A stretch of DNA of 64,000 bases from Treponema porcinum (GCF_900167145.1 NZ_FUWG01000007.1:62001-126000); one strand, 5' to 3'; positions 52,857 through 61,603 are shown, counted from the stretch's first letter. Translations and numbers: made by a program. The notes: generated by a model not told the origin, from the letters alone.

Positions 52857-53491
52857 CAGGTATTCTCCCACTTCATACTTCCGTTAAAAAACGCACTGCC
52901 GGACACTACAATATCCGCACCGGCAGAAACAACATCGTTTAAGGTAGAGGCGTTCACTCCGCCGTCAACGGAAACAAGGAACTTAAGGGAACGTTCCTCG
53001 CGCAGTTTCGTCAGTTCGCTGATTTTGCGGACGCAGGACGGAATGAGTTTCTGTCCGCCGAAGCCCGGATTTACAGTCATAACAAGCACAAGGTCAACAT
53101 ATTCCAAAAGCTCGCTGACGGCACTTACCGGCGTAGACGGAACGATTGAAATCCCGGCCTTTTTTCCCAAATCGTGGATATGCTGAATAAGCCGGTGAGA
53201 ATGAATGCACGCCTCGTGATGAAACGTAATCCAGTCCGCGCCGGCAGCTGCAAAAGTGTCCGCCTGTTCTTCAGGATGTTCCACCATCAGATGAACGTCA
53301 AAAGGCAGTTTCGTAAGCGGACGAAGACACTGGACTACAGGCTGACCGTACGAAATCTGCGGCACGAACCGCCCGTCCATCACATCAATATGAATAACAG
53401 AGCCGCCGTTTTCCTCTACAAGCTTAACGGCACCCTTCAAATCAGCCAAATCTGCACTAAGCAAAGAAGGCGCAAGCATACAATTCTTCAT
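52856..53491 (-). CDS. rpe: Ribulose-phosphate 3-epimerase
   Basis: 211-residue TIM barrel from the ATG at 53491. Interconverts ribulose-5-P and xylulose-5-P in the pentose phosphate pathway. Motifs: LAPSLLSADLADL near the start, HIDVMDGRFVPQIS (metal His/Asp), FDVHLMVEHPE, MTVNPGFGGQK, and SVDGGVNASTL. A longer N-terminus is rejected because the -10 TGCTATTAT ends 9 nt before the chosen ATG. Its stop overlaps the next start, which ties a sugar enzyme to envelope TPR genes. Confidence 0.95.
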   Translation of the reverse strand: MKNCMLAPSLLSADLADLKGAVKLVEENGGSVIHIDVMDGRFVPQISYGQPVVQCLRPLTKLPFDVHLMVEHPEEQADTFAAAGADWITFHHEACIHSHRLIQHIHDLGKKAGISIVPSTPVSAVSELLEYVDLVLVMTVNPGFGGQKLIPSCVRKISELTKLREERSLKFLVSVDGGVNASTLNDVVSAGADIVVSGSAFFNGSMKWENT

Positions 53492-53500
53492 TATTGTACT

Positions 53501-53509
53501 ATAATAGCA
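53501..53509 (-). promoter_or_regulatory. Extended -10 promoter of the rpe operon
   Basis: Minus strand TGCTATTAT, hexamer ending 9 nt before the rpe ATG. The leader would be two or three bases with no Shine-Dalgarno. Confidence 0.5.
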
Positions 53510-53657
53510 GATGAACGGCATATTGTAAATAATTACAGAAACTGCACACCCATCCCTGAATTATATTTTTTGCAAAAAGCCGTAAAAAATATCTTGACAT
53601 ATTAACTTAAAGCGAGTATAAACTTTATCCCAAATTTAATAAAAATCAGCAATTCCA

Positions 53658-53685
53658 TTGACTAACCCTCTGCTTCTGATATAAA
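53658..53685 (+). promoter_or_regulatory. Promoter overlapping the first ATG of the TPR gene
   Basis: TTGACT (53658-53663), 16 nt, then TATAAA (53680-53685). The hexamer touches the ATG at 53686, so transcription would begin inside the first codons. If this promoter is the one used, the true start is the ATG at 53701. Confidence 0.5.
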
Positions 53686-54630
53686 ATGACCTTACCGCTT
53701 ATGGATATTCAAACAGAAAAAGGACTGAGAGAAGCACTTTCGTACCTGGAGTCAGGAAAACCCGACGAAGCAAAGAAAGTTCTGGACACAATCCTTATGT
53801 ACAATCTGGAAAGCAAGGAGCTGATTCTCTCAGGCAAATACTGCCTGTTCTGGAGCGATGCACTTCTCCGCCTTTCAGACATAGAAGATTCATACGAGCG
53901 CGGCGAGCGGCTGCTTGCAGAATGGAAGAATTTTCTTGATTTCATCCGCCAGCAGCAGGAAACATACGAAAATGCAGTGTATGCAGCGTGCCGCGGAGTG
54001 TTCAGGCTTGCGCTGTATAACTATACAAGACTGCTTGACGAGCGGATTCCGGCGCAAAAAGCGGAGATTTTGCGGAAATGCGGCATCTGCTACAAAAAGC
54101 TGGGAGAATTCGACAACGCAAAGATGTGTCTTTCGGAAGCGAATTCCCTGACGGCAGGACAGGCAGCCGTTATTGCGGAACTTGCAGACTGCTATGCACT
54201 CTGCGGAGATGACAAGGCGGCAAAAGTCCTTTTCCGGGAAGCATTCTTCCTTGACTTCAAGAAGATTGACCTTGTCTTTCTGGATTCCGAGCTTATCCGC
54301 TGCCTTATAGAAAAAACTGCGGAGAAAGGCTATTCGGGAGAGCTTCTGAACGCCTGGATTCCAGTATACGGAGTCCTGTGGGGCGTATTCAATATGAAGC
54401 GGAATATGAAGTCGCAGGAAATCGGCAGGCTCAAGCAGGAAATTTACGCATTGGAGAACGAGCAGAAAGATCCGTCGAGGGCAACAGAAATACTTACGCC
54501 CCGGCTTATCAATATGTATTTCTGGCTGATAGACTACTGTCAGGCACAGAATGACAGCAAGCTTATCAATGAAACGCTGCTGAAGATAAAAATACTTGAT
54601 ACTACCGTCTACAATCTGTATGTAAAGTAG
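53686..54630 (+). CDS. TPR-like cytosolic protein upstream of greA
   Basis: 314 residues as given, or 309 from the ATG at 53701, which I think likelier because the -10 box abuts the first ATG. All-helical with TPR-like repeats (KCGICYKKLGEFDNAKMCLSEA, read in parts; IAELADCYALCGDDKAAKVLF) and no signal peptide. The C-terminus ends in a helical pair. It sits 50 bp upstream of greA on the same strand; GreA's own N-terminal extension is also helical-repeat, so the two may work together. No name assigned. Confidence 0.7.
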   Translation: MTLPLMDIQTEKGLREALSYLESGKPDEAKKVLDTILMYNLESKELILSGKYCLFWSDALLRLSDIEDSYERGERLLAEWKNFLDFIRQQQETYENAVYAACRGVFRLALYNYTRLLDERIPAQKAEILRKCGICYKKLGEFDNAKMCLSEANSLTAGQAAVIAELADCYALCGDDKAAKVLFREAFFLDFKKIDLVFLDSELIRCLIEKTAEKGYSGELLNAWIPVYGVLWGVFNMKRNMKSQEIGRLKQEIYALENEQKDPSRATEILTPRLINMYFWLIDYCQAQNDSKLINETLLKIKILDTTVYNLYVK

Positions 54631-54680
54631 TTCAAAATATAAGGGCGATAAGAGTTTATAGAGAAACACAGGAGTTTTAT

Positions 54681-57395
54681 ATGTCTGAAGAATTAATCAA
54701 ATCCGTACAGGAAATGCTCAAGGAAGAAACGTGGACCAGAGCAACAATCAGCAACTATTCAAAAGAAAAGCTCATTGAACTGGCTGCTGTCGTAGAAAAA
54801 GCGCGCAATGAAAACTGCACCGATGAAATACAGCAGATTTGTGACGAGCAGCTCTCTCACTCAAAAGACAGCATCATCGCCCTGTACCTTTCCGGTATGA
54901 TTTCTTTGCAGAAAGGAACTCTTGACAACTCATCGCTTGTAGCTCTTGTTGACATATTCCAGAAAAACCACAAGGAACCGGTAGTAGAATATCTGTGCCA
55001 GAGCATCCTTGAAGATGACCCGACGAATAAATTTGCCCTGCGCACGCTTGCAGAATATTACCGTGCCGCAGACAACGACAAAGTCTGGGCTTTATACGCA
55101 CAGCTTGTCAAGCTTGACTTTGAGGAAGCAGACATTGCAAAAGCACTTGCAGAGCATTACGAATCTTCCGGTGATATGGAAACAGCAACAGAATACTACA
55201 AGAAAGCAATCCTACGCTACGTAAATGCAGGAAACATAAACGCAACGAAAGAACTGTGGTCCAAGCTCGTCCAGCTCATTCCGCAGGAAATCGACTTCTT
55301 CCAGCTTGTAAAGCGCAAGGTATCAAAAACGCTCGGCGACGACAAGACTGCAATCCTTCTTCAGGAACTTTACAACTGGTATAAAGACAATCAGAAATGG
55401 GATACGGCAATTTCCCTGCTTAAAGAAATCCTTACAGTAGACCAGAAAGACATCTGGGCCCGCAAGGAAATTACGGACTGCTACCGCGGAAAATACAGCG
55501 GACATTCACATCTTGACGACTATATCCGCTCGTCAAACCTTACGCAGAACTTCAGAAATGTTTTTGAAGCAATCAATGATTTTGAAAAGCACATTGCATT
55601 TGACGTACACAACTTTGTTTTCCACCGCACCTGGGGCGTAGGCATTATCCGCAAGGTTGAAAATGAAAAACTCATCATCAATTTTGGCAAGAAAGCCGGA
55701 ATTCGTGATATGGCACTGAAAATGGCAGTAGATGCTCTTACTCCGCTTACAAAAGACCATATTTGGGTTCTTAAGGCAACGAAACAGAAAGACGTACTTG
55801 CAAAAATGGTAAAAGACGACAAAGCATGGACACTGAAGACAATCATAAAGAGTTTTGACAACAACTGCGACTTCAAGCGGATTAAGGCAGAACTTGTTCC
55901 GTCCGTACTCACTCCTGGCGAATGGACATCCTGGAATTCAGCTGCAAAGAAAATCCTTGAATCCGATGCAACATTCGGCGTAAACCCGAACGACATCAAT
56001 ATGTATATGGTACGCGAGAACGAAATCAGCAAGGAAGAAAAACTTGCAAACGAGTTTAAGGCTCAAAAACAGTTCTTCTCACGCATCGACATTCTTATGA
56101 AATACGTTGACTCTGACGAAACTGACAAAACAAGCGAAATGTTCGCCGAAATGTTCAACTATTTCGCAGGTTACGTAAAGACGCTTGATCTTTCCGACCA
56201 GCCGATGAAGGTAAACGAACAGATTGTCGCCTCATATCTTGTTGTTCAGAACATCACCGCCGCAAACAAGCAGCTTTCAGTTCCGACAAAATACACGTTC
56301 CAGCAGATTTACGAGAAAATTCAGGATCCGCGCGAAATGTACGAGCTTCTTAAAGACACAAAAAACACATCGCTTCGCGCAGACTTCCTGAGGAACATCA
56401 GAATGCTCCCGAACTGGTCAGACGAATACATCCGCCTGTTCCCGACTGTTCTTGAAGGTCAGATGCTTACGATGCTCATCGACAGCGGCTACACCGAAAA
56501 AGTACAGAAGCTTGTCGTTTCCTGCTTTGAAAACTGCAAGGACTACCGCAACGCCGTACTTTATTTCTTCAAGGAATGCCAGAACGAAGAATGGTTTAAG
56601 AATGCAGGAATTTCATACGAAAAGCAGCTCATCACCCTTATCCAGCTCATCGAGCTTACATTCCGCGAAATCAACAACCATCTGAATACAACGGAAAACA
56701 AGAAAATCAACAAGAACGCTACACTTCTCCTCTTCAAAGACGACGCACTTCTTAACTATATGTTCCAGAATGATGAGGAAACTGTAAAGAAAATGTACAC
56801 CCTCATTGATGACCTTGCAGACATTGATCCGTCATACAAGGCACTGATGAGAAACAGAATTCTTGAAAAATATCCGAACATCAAATTCCACGTTTCAGAG
56901 GAAAAATCTTCTGCACCGAAAGGAATGCTTGTTACGGCAAAGAAGCTGGAAGAAAAGAAACAGCTGCTTGAACGCCTGCAGACCGTTGATATTCCTGCAA
57001 ATGCAAAAGAAATTGAAGAAGCCCGCGAAAAAGGCGACTTGAAGGAAAATGCAGAATACAAGGCTGCAAAAGAGCACCAGCACAAGCTCAACAACGATGT
57101 TGCAAAGCTTCAGGCAGAATTGAACAGGGCAGTCGTATTCGACCCGACAACAGTTACAACGGCGCTTATTTCATTTGCAACTACAGTAACGCTGCACAAC
57201 AACGACAAGAATGCGGACGAAACATATACAATTCTCGGACCGTGGGAATCAGACCCGGAAAACGGAATCATCTCTTATATGGCACCGTTCGGAAACGCAA
57301 TTATGGATTACAAAGTTGGTGACAACATCAAGTTTGCAATCAATGAATACAAATACAATTACACTGTAAAAGAAATCAAGGCTGCAAAACTGTAG
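54681..57395 (+). CDS. greA: GreA transcript-cleavage factor with a ~750-residue helical extension
   Basis: 904 residues. The last ~155 (about 748-904) are a full GreA: an antiparallel coiled coil with GDLKENAEY, where Asp786 and Glu789 correspond to the catalytic acidic tip residues, then the FKBP-like C-terminal domain (YTILGPWESDPENGIISYMAP, read in parts). The preceding 750 residues are helical repeats with TPR-like segments (about 60-280) and a stretch at about 310-360 resembling a small beta domain (VFHRTWGVGIIRKVENEKLI). AGGAG precedes the ATG. Long GreA proteins are known in treponemes; the function of the extension is unknown. Confidence 0.93.
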   Translation: MSEELIKSVQEMLKEETWTRATISNYSKEKLIELAAVVEKARNENCTDEIQQICDEQLSHSKDSIIALYLSGMISLQKGTLDNSSLVALVDIFQKNHKEPVVEYLCQSILEDDPTNKFALRTLAEYYRAADNDKVWALYAQLVKLDFEEADIAKALAEHYESSGDMETATEYYKKAILRYVNAGNINATKELWSKLVQLIPQEIDFFQLVKRKVSKTLGDDKTAILLQELYNWYKDNQKWDTAISLLKEILTVDQKDIWARKEITDCYRGKYSGHSHLDDYIRSSNLTQNFRNVFEAINDFEKHIAFDVHNFVFHRTWGVGIIRKVENEKLIINFGKKAGIRDMALKMAVDALTPLTKDHIWVLKATKQKDVLAKMVKDDKAWTLKTIIKSFDNNCDFKRIKAELVPSVLTPGEWTSWNSAAKKILESDATFGVNPNDINMYMVRENEISKEEKLANEFKAQKQFFSRIDILMKYVDSDETDKTSEMFAEMFNYFAGYVKTLDLSDQPMKVNEQIVASYLVVQNITAANKQLSVPTKYTFQQIYEKIQDPREMYELLKDTKNTSLRADFLRNIRMLPNWSDEYIRLFPTVLEGQMLTMLIDSGYTEKVQKLVVSCFENCKDYRNAVLYFFKECQNEEWFKNAGISYEKQLITLIQLIELTFREINNHLNTTENKKINKNATLLLFKDDALLNYMFQNDEETVKKMYTLIDDLADIDPSYKALMRNRILEKYPNIKFHVSEEKSSAPKGMLVTAKKLEEKKQLLERLQTVDIPANAKEIEEAREKGDLKENAEYKAAKEHQHKLNNDVAKLQAELNRAVVFDPTTVTTALISFATTVTLHNNDKNADETYTILGPWESDPENGIISYMAPFGNAIMDYKVGDNIKFAINEYKYNYTVKEIKAAKL

Positions 57396-57412
57396 TTTCT
57401 GCACTTTTACAG

Positions 57413-57483
57413 AAAGGACTGTCCTGAGTAAATAAGGTTTTATGATTACGCATAAGCCTGACATACGGACAGTCCTTTTTTTT
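57413..57483 (+). terminator. Terminator after greA
   Basis: AAAGGACTGTCC (57413-57424) pairs perfectly with GGACAGTCCTTT (57467-57478) across a 42-nt loop, followed by a T run. The large loop is unusual, but the stem is 12 bp. Confidence 0.75.
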
Positions 57484-57517
57484 ATTATCAAACTGTCTTT
57501 CTCTTCCATCTTTTTTT

Positions 57518-57526
57518 TGATATTAT
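57518..57526 (+). promoter_or_regulatory. Extended -10 promoter of the metallo-hydrolase, leaderless
   Basis: TGATATTAT, with the hexamer ending 6 nt before the ATG at 57533. There is no Shine-Dalgarno sequence. Confidence 0.5.
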
Positions 57527-57532
57527 AACTGT

Positions 57533-58483
57533 ATGACTGCAAAAAAACTGACAGACTCTGTATATTTTCTTCCAGGAGCAACAAACATCGGCATTATCTC
57601 CTGTTTCAGCAGCACAAAAAAAACGAATGAAGTTTATCTTGTTGATACAGGAATGAGCGCATCCGACGCAAAAGTCATTTTAGAAGAACTGAAATCTCTT
57701 TTTCCAAAAGAAAAAGGCGGCTATTCAATAAAAGCAATTATAAGTACGCATTCTCATGCAGACCACTGCGGCGGAAACAAATATATAATTGAAAAAACAA
57801 AATGTGATTTACTGGCAACAAAAAAAGAGTCAGGAAGCATACAAAATCCGTTTCTTCAGGCTGCCGTAATCTGGGGCGGAAACCCGATTCCGGAAATTAC
57901 AGGGCCTTATTATGAGGCTGAACCGACGATGCCTACAAAAATAATAGACGCCGCCGTTAAAATAACTCTGGACAATTCTTCCGAAATTTCATTTTTTCCG
58001 CTTCCAGGCCACTATTTTGAAATGACAGGCGTTTTGTACGAAAATTCAAAAAAGGAAAAAGTGCTGTTTGCCGGAGATGCCGTTTTCGGACGCGAGCATA
58101 TTCTGAAATACTGGATACCGTTTTTGTATGACGTAAAGGAATTCAAGCAGACGCTGGATGCACTTTTAACGGTAGAGGCAGACTGGTTTGTTCCAAGTCA
58201 CGGAAACGCAATAACAAGAATTGACGAAACTGTAGAAATGAACAAAATTGCCATTCTTTCCACAGAATTCTGCATTCTTCACATCCTGCGAAATCAGGAT
58301 CTGCCGTTTGAAGAAATTGTAAAGCAGGTTGCAGATTTAAATAACATAACGCTGAAAACAGCACAGTTTGCGCTCATCAGCAGCACGCTCCGCTCATACC
58401 TTACATATCTGGCAAAAGACAACAAAATTTCCTATTATATAAAAGATAACCGGCTGTACTGGCATCGAAAGGAACGCAGTTGA
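57533..58483 (+). CDS. Metallo-beta-lactamase-fold hydrolase
   Basis: 316 residues. Zinc ligands: HSHADHCGG (about residues 77-85), GDAVFG with the bridging Asp near 183, and PSHGNA near 222. The C-terminal 80 residues form a winged-helix-like region (EFCILHILRNQDLPFEEIVK, ALISSTLRSYLTYL), common in MBL proteins of the glyoxalase II/flavoprotein-like broad group. Substrate cannot be read from sequence. Leaderless-type start. Convergent with deoC. Confidence 0.85.
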   Translation: MTAKKLTDSVYFLPGATNIGIISCFSSTKKTNEVYLVDTGMSASDAKVILEELKSLFPKEKGGYSIKAIISTHSHADHCGGNKYIIEKTKCDLLATKKESGSIQNPFLQAAVIWGGNPIPEITGPYYEAEPTMPTKIIDAAVKITLDNSSEISFFPLPGHYFEMTGVLYENSKKEKVLFAGDAVFGREHILKYWIPFLYDVKEFKQTLDALLTVEADWFVPSHGNAITRIDETVEMNKIAILSTEFCILHILRNQDLPFEEIVKQVADLNNITLKTAQFALISSTLRSYLTYLAKDNKISYYIKDNRLYWHRKERS

Positions 58484-58541
58484 AATTCCTCTACCCCACC
58501 GGATTGAAATTACGTACAGGAACAGAAATGATGCAAAAAAA

Positions 58542-59282
58542 TCAGCGTGTTGTTTCTGGAAGTTCTATACTTTCGTCCCAGGCATCAAGAATCTGAATAC
58601 CGCTTGAAGTTCCTATGCGTGTTGCACCGGCTAATATCATACTTGCAGCAGAGCGGGCTGAACGAATGCCGCCGGAAGCCTTTACGCCAAAATCCTCACC
58701 AACAGTTTTACGCATAAGCTGTACGTGATGAACGGACGCACCGTTCGGAAGCAGGTTTCCGTCTATTCCCTTAGGAGCGGCAAAACCGGTTGATGTCTTT
58801 ACAAAATCTGCACCGGCACGAACCGCACACTGGCAGGCTGTTGCTATCGTCGGATCATCTAAAAAACACGTTTCCAATATCACTTTTACAATAACTTTTC
58901 TTCCAAGACGTTCTGCTTCTTCCCGGCAGGCGCATACAACACCGTGAATATCAGTTTCAACATCATTAAAGCGGCAGTCAATTGCCGCACCGACATTCAT
59001 CACCATATCAATTTCATCAGCACCGTTTTTTATTGCAGAAACTGCCTCAAAACGCTTTACCTCAGTTGTATTTGAACCGAGCGGAAAACCGACGACAGTA
59101 CAAATATGCACGTCAGAATTCGAAAGTTCATTTTTTGCCGCCGCAACAAAATAAGGATTTATGCAGACAGAGGCGAAATGATAAACTTCCGCCTGCGTAC
59201 ACAACTTTACAATATCCCTTATTCCTGCCGTCGGGGCAAGAAGCGTATGATCTATCATTTTTGCAACTGTTTCTTTTTTCAT
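58542..59282 (-). CDS. deoC: Deoxyribose-phosphate aldolase
   Basis: 246-residue class I aldolase cleaving 2-deoxyribose-5-P to acetaldehyde and glyceraldehyde-3-P. The Schiff-base lysine is Lys162 in FVKTSTGF, with Asp92 in EIDMVMN and Lys201 in GVKASGGIR completing the catalytic set. GAGGAG, which lies in the end of the upstream exported-protein gene, precedes the ATG by 8 nt, so the two genes are co-transcribed. Links to nucleoside salvage; no other deo gene is in the window. Confidence 0.96.
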   Translation of the reverse strand: MKKETVAKMIDHTLLAPTAGIRDIVKLCTQAEVYHFASVCINPYFVAAAKNELSNSDVHICTVVGFPLGSNTTEVKRFEAVSAIKNGADEIDMVMNVGAAIDCRFNDVETDIHGVVCACREEAERLGRKVIVKVILETCFLDDPTIATACQCAVRAGADFVKTSTGFAAPKGIDGNLLPNGASVHHVQLMRKTVGEDFGVKASGGIRSARSAASMILAGATRIGTSSGIQILDAWDESIELPETTR

Positions 59283-59287
59283 TTTTA

Positions 59288-60277
59288 CTACTCCTCGGTA
59301 ATCTCCAAGTCAACAGACAAATTTACAGAATAAGACTTACCTTTTTCCGCATTAAGGCTTCGGATAATTTCATAGCTTCCCATCAAAAAGCGAAGGCGAT
59401 GCTCCCCTTCTGAAACTTCAAATTCCGCAGCAGTTCCGTCAATTTTCTGATCATCAAAGAACATATCAACATTATCTGGCACAGAAATAGAAACAGTCGG
59501 CATAAGGCTTTTCAATGAAATTTCACAGACTGTCGTTCTTGCCCTGTCTATATACACGGAACTTACTTCATTACGATACTCATCTGACTGAATGCAGACG
59601 TTATGAACGCCGGTATCAAGAAGAATTGAATTGTCTGCCGGAAGTTCCGTAACTTTATCATCAATAAGGACGACAAACGGCGTTTTTGCAGAAGACGGCG
59701 TTTTTACAGAAAGCACGAGCCTTCCCTTGTCAATCAGCACCGGTTTTACAGACACAGAAAGCACAGATTCAAGAGTTTCTTCAGGAACGCCTTTCATCAC
59801 CGGCATAAAACGCAAAAAGACAAAATGCCCGGAAATCTCCGGAATGACATTCATTTTTGTAACGTAAGGACCGTCTTTCAGGGAATTATCATAGCGGAGC
59901 GGAATCTGCATAATCCAGTTCACTTTTGAAGGAAGCGGCTGTATGTAGATACGTTTTCCCGAATAATCAATTTTTGAAGCAGACGGAACAGGCGCGACTC
60001 CGTCATACGCGGCAAGAGCAACAGAATCACGCCAGTTTGCAACGGCAGGCGGAATCTGAACCTTCACTTCTATTCCTTCAAAAAACATAAGGTCATCCGG
60101 CAGAAAGACTCCAATACTGTCATTTATGCCGGTCTGTAAACTCTGCTCCTTTTGATTTTCAGCGGAAAGAGAAACAATGTGCGTCTTATGAGTCCTGAAT
60201 GATTCTGCCTGACAGTCGGCAGTACTCATAAAAAAGAGAAGAGAAAAAAAACATCCTGCGCAGAAAACACGTTTCAT
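59288..60277 (-). CDS. Exported protein with PEGA-like beta repeats
   Basis: 329 residues. Signal peptide at 1-24 (MKRVFCAGCFFSLLFFMSTA). The rest is beta-rich: a domain at about 50-190 and two PEGA-like tandem units (about 195-260 with PFVVLIDDKVTELPADNSIL, and 265-325 with VDMFFDDQKIDGTAAEFEVS then EGEHRLRF). PEGA modules bind polysaccharide or anchor to the cell surface. TAGAAT ends 6 nt before the ATG, another leaderless start. deoC follows 5 bp after the stop. Confidence 0.75.
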   Translation of the reverse strand: MKRVFCAGCFFSLLFFMSTADCQAESFRTHKTHIVSLSAENQKEQSLQTGINDSIGVFLPDDLMFFEGIEVKVQIPPAVANWRDSVALAAYDGVAPVPSASKIDYSGKRIYIQPLPSKVNWIMQIPLRYDNSLKDGPYVTKMNVIPEISGHFVFLRFMPVMKGVPEETLESVLSVSVKPVLIDKGRLVLSVKTPSSAKTPFVVLIDDKVTELPADNSILLDTGVHNVCIQSDEYRNEVSSVYIDRARTTVCEISLKSLMPTVSISVPDNVDMFFDDQKIDGTAAEFEVSEGEHRLRFLMGSYEIIRSLNAEKGKSYSVNLSVDLEITEE

Positions 60278-60283
60278 ATATTT

Positions 60284-60289
60284 ATTCTA
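60284..60289 (-). promoter_or_regulatory. -10 box of the PEGA-like gene, leaderless
   Basis: Minus strand TAGAAT with six bases (AAATAT) before the ATG at 60277. An overlapping TATAGT lies 5 nt further upstream. There is no strong -35. Confidence 0.4.
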
Positions 60290-60354
60290 CTATATTTATT
60301 AATAAATTTACATACCGGGACTTGAAAATCAAAGAAAAAAAAAGAAATATAACG

Positions 60355-61299
60355 TCATTGACGCGGCAAAAGTTCTTCCGGGTCTGTTGCCTTTCCGTTC
60401 CTGCGGATTTCAAAATGAAGATGCGGACCTGTTGCAGCACCTGTCTGCCCTACCTCGCCAATAGTCTGCCCGGAACGTACTGCCTGCCCCTGTCTGACCG
60501 ATATTTTTGAAAGATGCGCGTACACGCTCGTAAGTCCGCCAGAATGAGAAATAATAATATAATTTCCAAAAATTGCATCATTTCTGACTGCAAGGCTTAC
60601 CGTTCCGCCTTTACAGGCATACACACTTTCTCCTTCGGGAGCCGCAAAATCAACTCCTTTATGAAATTTCCACACGCCGTACACAGGACTTGTCCTGTAT
60701 CCGAAACCGGAAGAAACAATCCTGGTATCAATAGGAAGGCGGAAAGACGAATCCAGAAAAAAAGCTCTTTGCGCCTGCGAAAAGCGCTCCCCCTGCAAAA
60801 AATCAAATTCCCTGCCGTCAACAACATAGCGAACGGGAGATGCGTCCGCCTTCATTTCTGCACGGAGCAGAACTTCCACAGCATTCACAGGCTTCACCGG
60901 AACAAAAACGCCTTTTTCAGCAGGAATAATAATTTTTCGCCCTGAAAGCCGTTCGTCCGTTCCTGATATTCCGTTCAGAGTGGCAAGAGTATCATACGGA
61001 ATGCCGGTCGCAGAATGAAGGGAAAAAAGAGTTTCGTTCGCTCTGCAAGTATACAAATAGAATTCTTCAATACATTCTTTTCCGGCAGCATACTGAATGT
61101 CATTATAAGATGAAGTCTGGGTCAGCTGCTGAAAAACAACATCATAACGAGAAAGCTCGTTTATAACCGGAAGAAAATCAGAAGAAACGACAAAAGCACT
61201 TTCCTGAGCGGCAGAAAAGCAAATTGAAAAGAAAAAAAGCGGAATTACGAAAAGATTTTTCAGCACTTTAAAATAAAAAGACGGACGAAAACCGTTCAT
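60355..61299 (-). CDS. LysM / M23 peptidoglycan endopeptidase
   Basis: 314 residues from ATG 61299, but the first ~11 codons lie inside the ferredoxin terminator hairpin, and GTG at 61266 (VLKNLFVIPLFFFSICFS...) would begin right at the signal peptide. LysM domain at about 75-125 (YTCRANETLFSLHSATGIPY, LSGRKIIIPAE), then M23 domain with zinc ligands HKGVD and HLHFE (about residues 215-300). Cleaves peptide cross-links in peptidoglycan, or acts as an envelope scaffold if its zinc ligands are idle; here they are intact. Confidence 0.9.
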   Translation of the reverse strand: MNGFRPSFYFKVLKNLFVIPLFFFSICFSAAQESAFVVSSDFLPVINELSRYDVVFQQLTQTSSYNDIQYAAGKECIEEFYLYTCRANETLFSLHSATGIPYDTLATLNGISGTDERLSGRKIIIPAEKGVFVPVKPVNAVEVLLRAEMKADASPVRYVVDGREFDFLQGERFSQAQRAFFLDSSFRLPIDTRIVSSGFGYRTSPVYGVWKFHKGVDFAAPEGESVYACKGGTVSLAVRNDAIFGNYIIISHSGGLTSVYAHLSKISVRQGQAVRSGQTIGEVGQTGAATGPHLHFEIRRNGKATDPEELLPRQ

Positions 61300-61330
61300 A
61301 ATCACACAACTTTCGTCCGTCCTTTTTAAT
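61279..61330. terminator. Bidirectional hairpin after the ferredoxin gene
   Basis: GACGGACGAAA (61280-61290) pairs perfectly with TTTCGTCCGTC (61311-61321). The minus-strand side ends in CTTTTTATTTT, giving a good terminator for ferredoxin. The hairpin overlaps the conventional start codon of the M23 gene. Confidence 0.85.
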
Positions 61331-61500
61331 TATTCAGAAATAGCTTCTGCAGGACATTCAGATGCGCACGTACCGCAGCTGATACATTTATCAGCGTCAA
61401 TTACGCGTTTATCATTGCTTTCTGAAATAGCTCCAACAGGACAATCCGGTTCGCAAGAACCACAGTTTACGCATTTGTCAGCGTCGATTTTGTATGCCAT
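61330..61500 (-). CDS. 2[4Fe-4S] ferredoxin (56 residues)
   Basis: A short gene encoding MAYKIDADKCVNCGSCEPDC and onward to CPAEAISE. Two CxxCxxCxxxCP motifs (Cys10-13-16-20 and the second set beginning CISCGTC) bind two [4Fe-4S] clusters. GGGAG precedes the ATG by 6 nt, and a promoter (TTGCTA-17-TAATAT) lies at 61531-61559. Clostridial-type electron carrier, expected to serve pyruvate:ferredoxin oxidoreductase or hydrogenase in a fermentative spirochaete. Followed by a strong terminator. Confidence 0.97.
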   Translation of the reverse strand: MAYKIDADKCVNCGSCEPDCPVGAISESNDKRVIDADKCISCGTCASECPAEAISE

Positions 61501-61530
61501 ATTTTGCTCCCTAAAATGTGATAATTAAAT

Positions 61531-61559
61531 ATTACTGTAGACTTCATTTTTTAGCAAGA
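61531..61559 (-). promoter_or_regulatory. Promoter of the ferredoxin gene
   Basis: On the minus strand TTGCTA (61559-61554), 17 nt, then TAATAT (61536-61531), with a leader of about 25 nt. Confidence 0.6.
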
Positions 61560-61568
61560 AAATTTTTA

Positions 61569-61597
61569 TTGTTTAACCGCACTCTTTTCTTTATATT
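61569..61597 (+). promoter_or_regulatory. Sigma-70 promoter of the RNase II-family gene, leaderless
   Basis: TTGTTT (61569-61574), 17 nt, then TATATT (61592-61597). Six bases separate the hexamer from the ATG at 61604, and no Shine-Dalgarno sequence is present. It is divergent from the ferredoxin promoter. Confidence 0.65.
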
Positions 61598-61603
61598 TAC
61601 AGT

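Noticed and set aside
52140..53186. A 348-codon plus-strand open frame opposite rpe and the TPR gene
   Set aside because: It spans two genuine genes on the other strand, has no family-like motif and unlikely codon use.
53890..54669. A 259-codon minus-strand open frame opposite the TPR gene upstream of greA
   Set aside because: Shadow of a helical-repeat gene; no promoter, ribosome binding site or motif.
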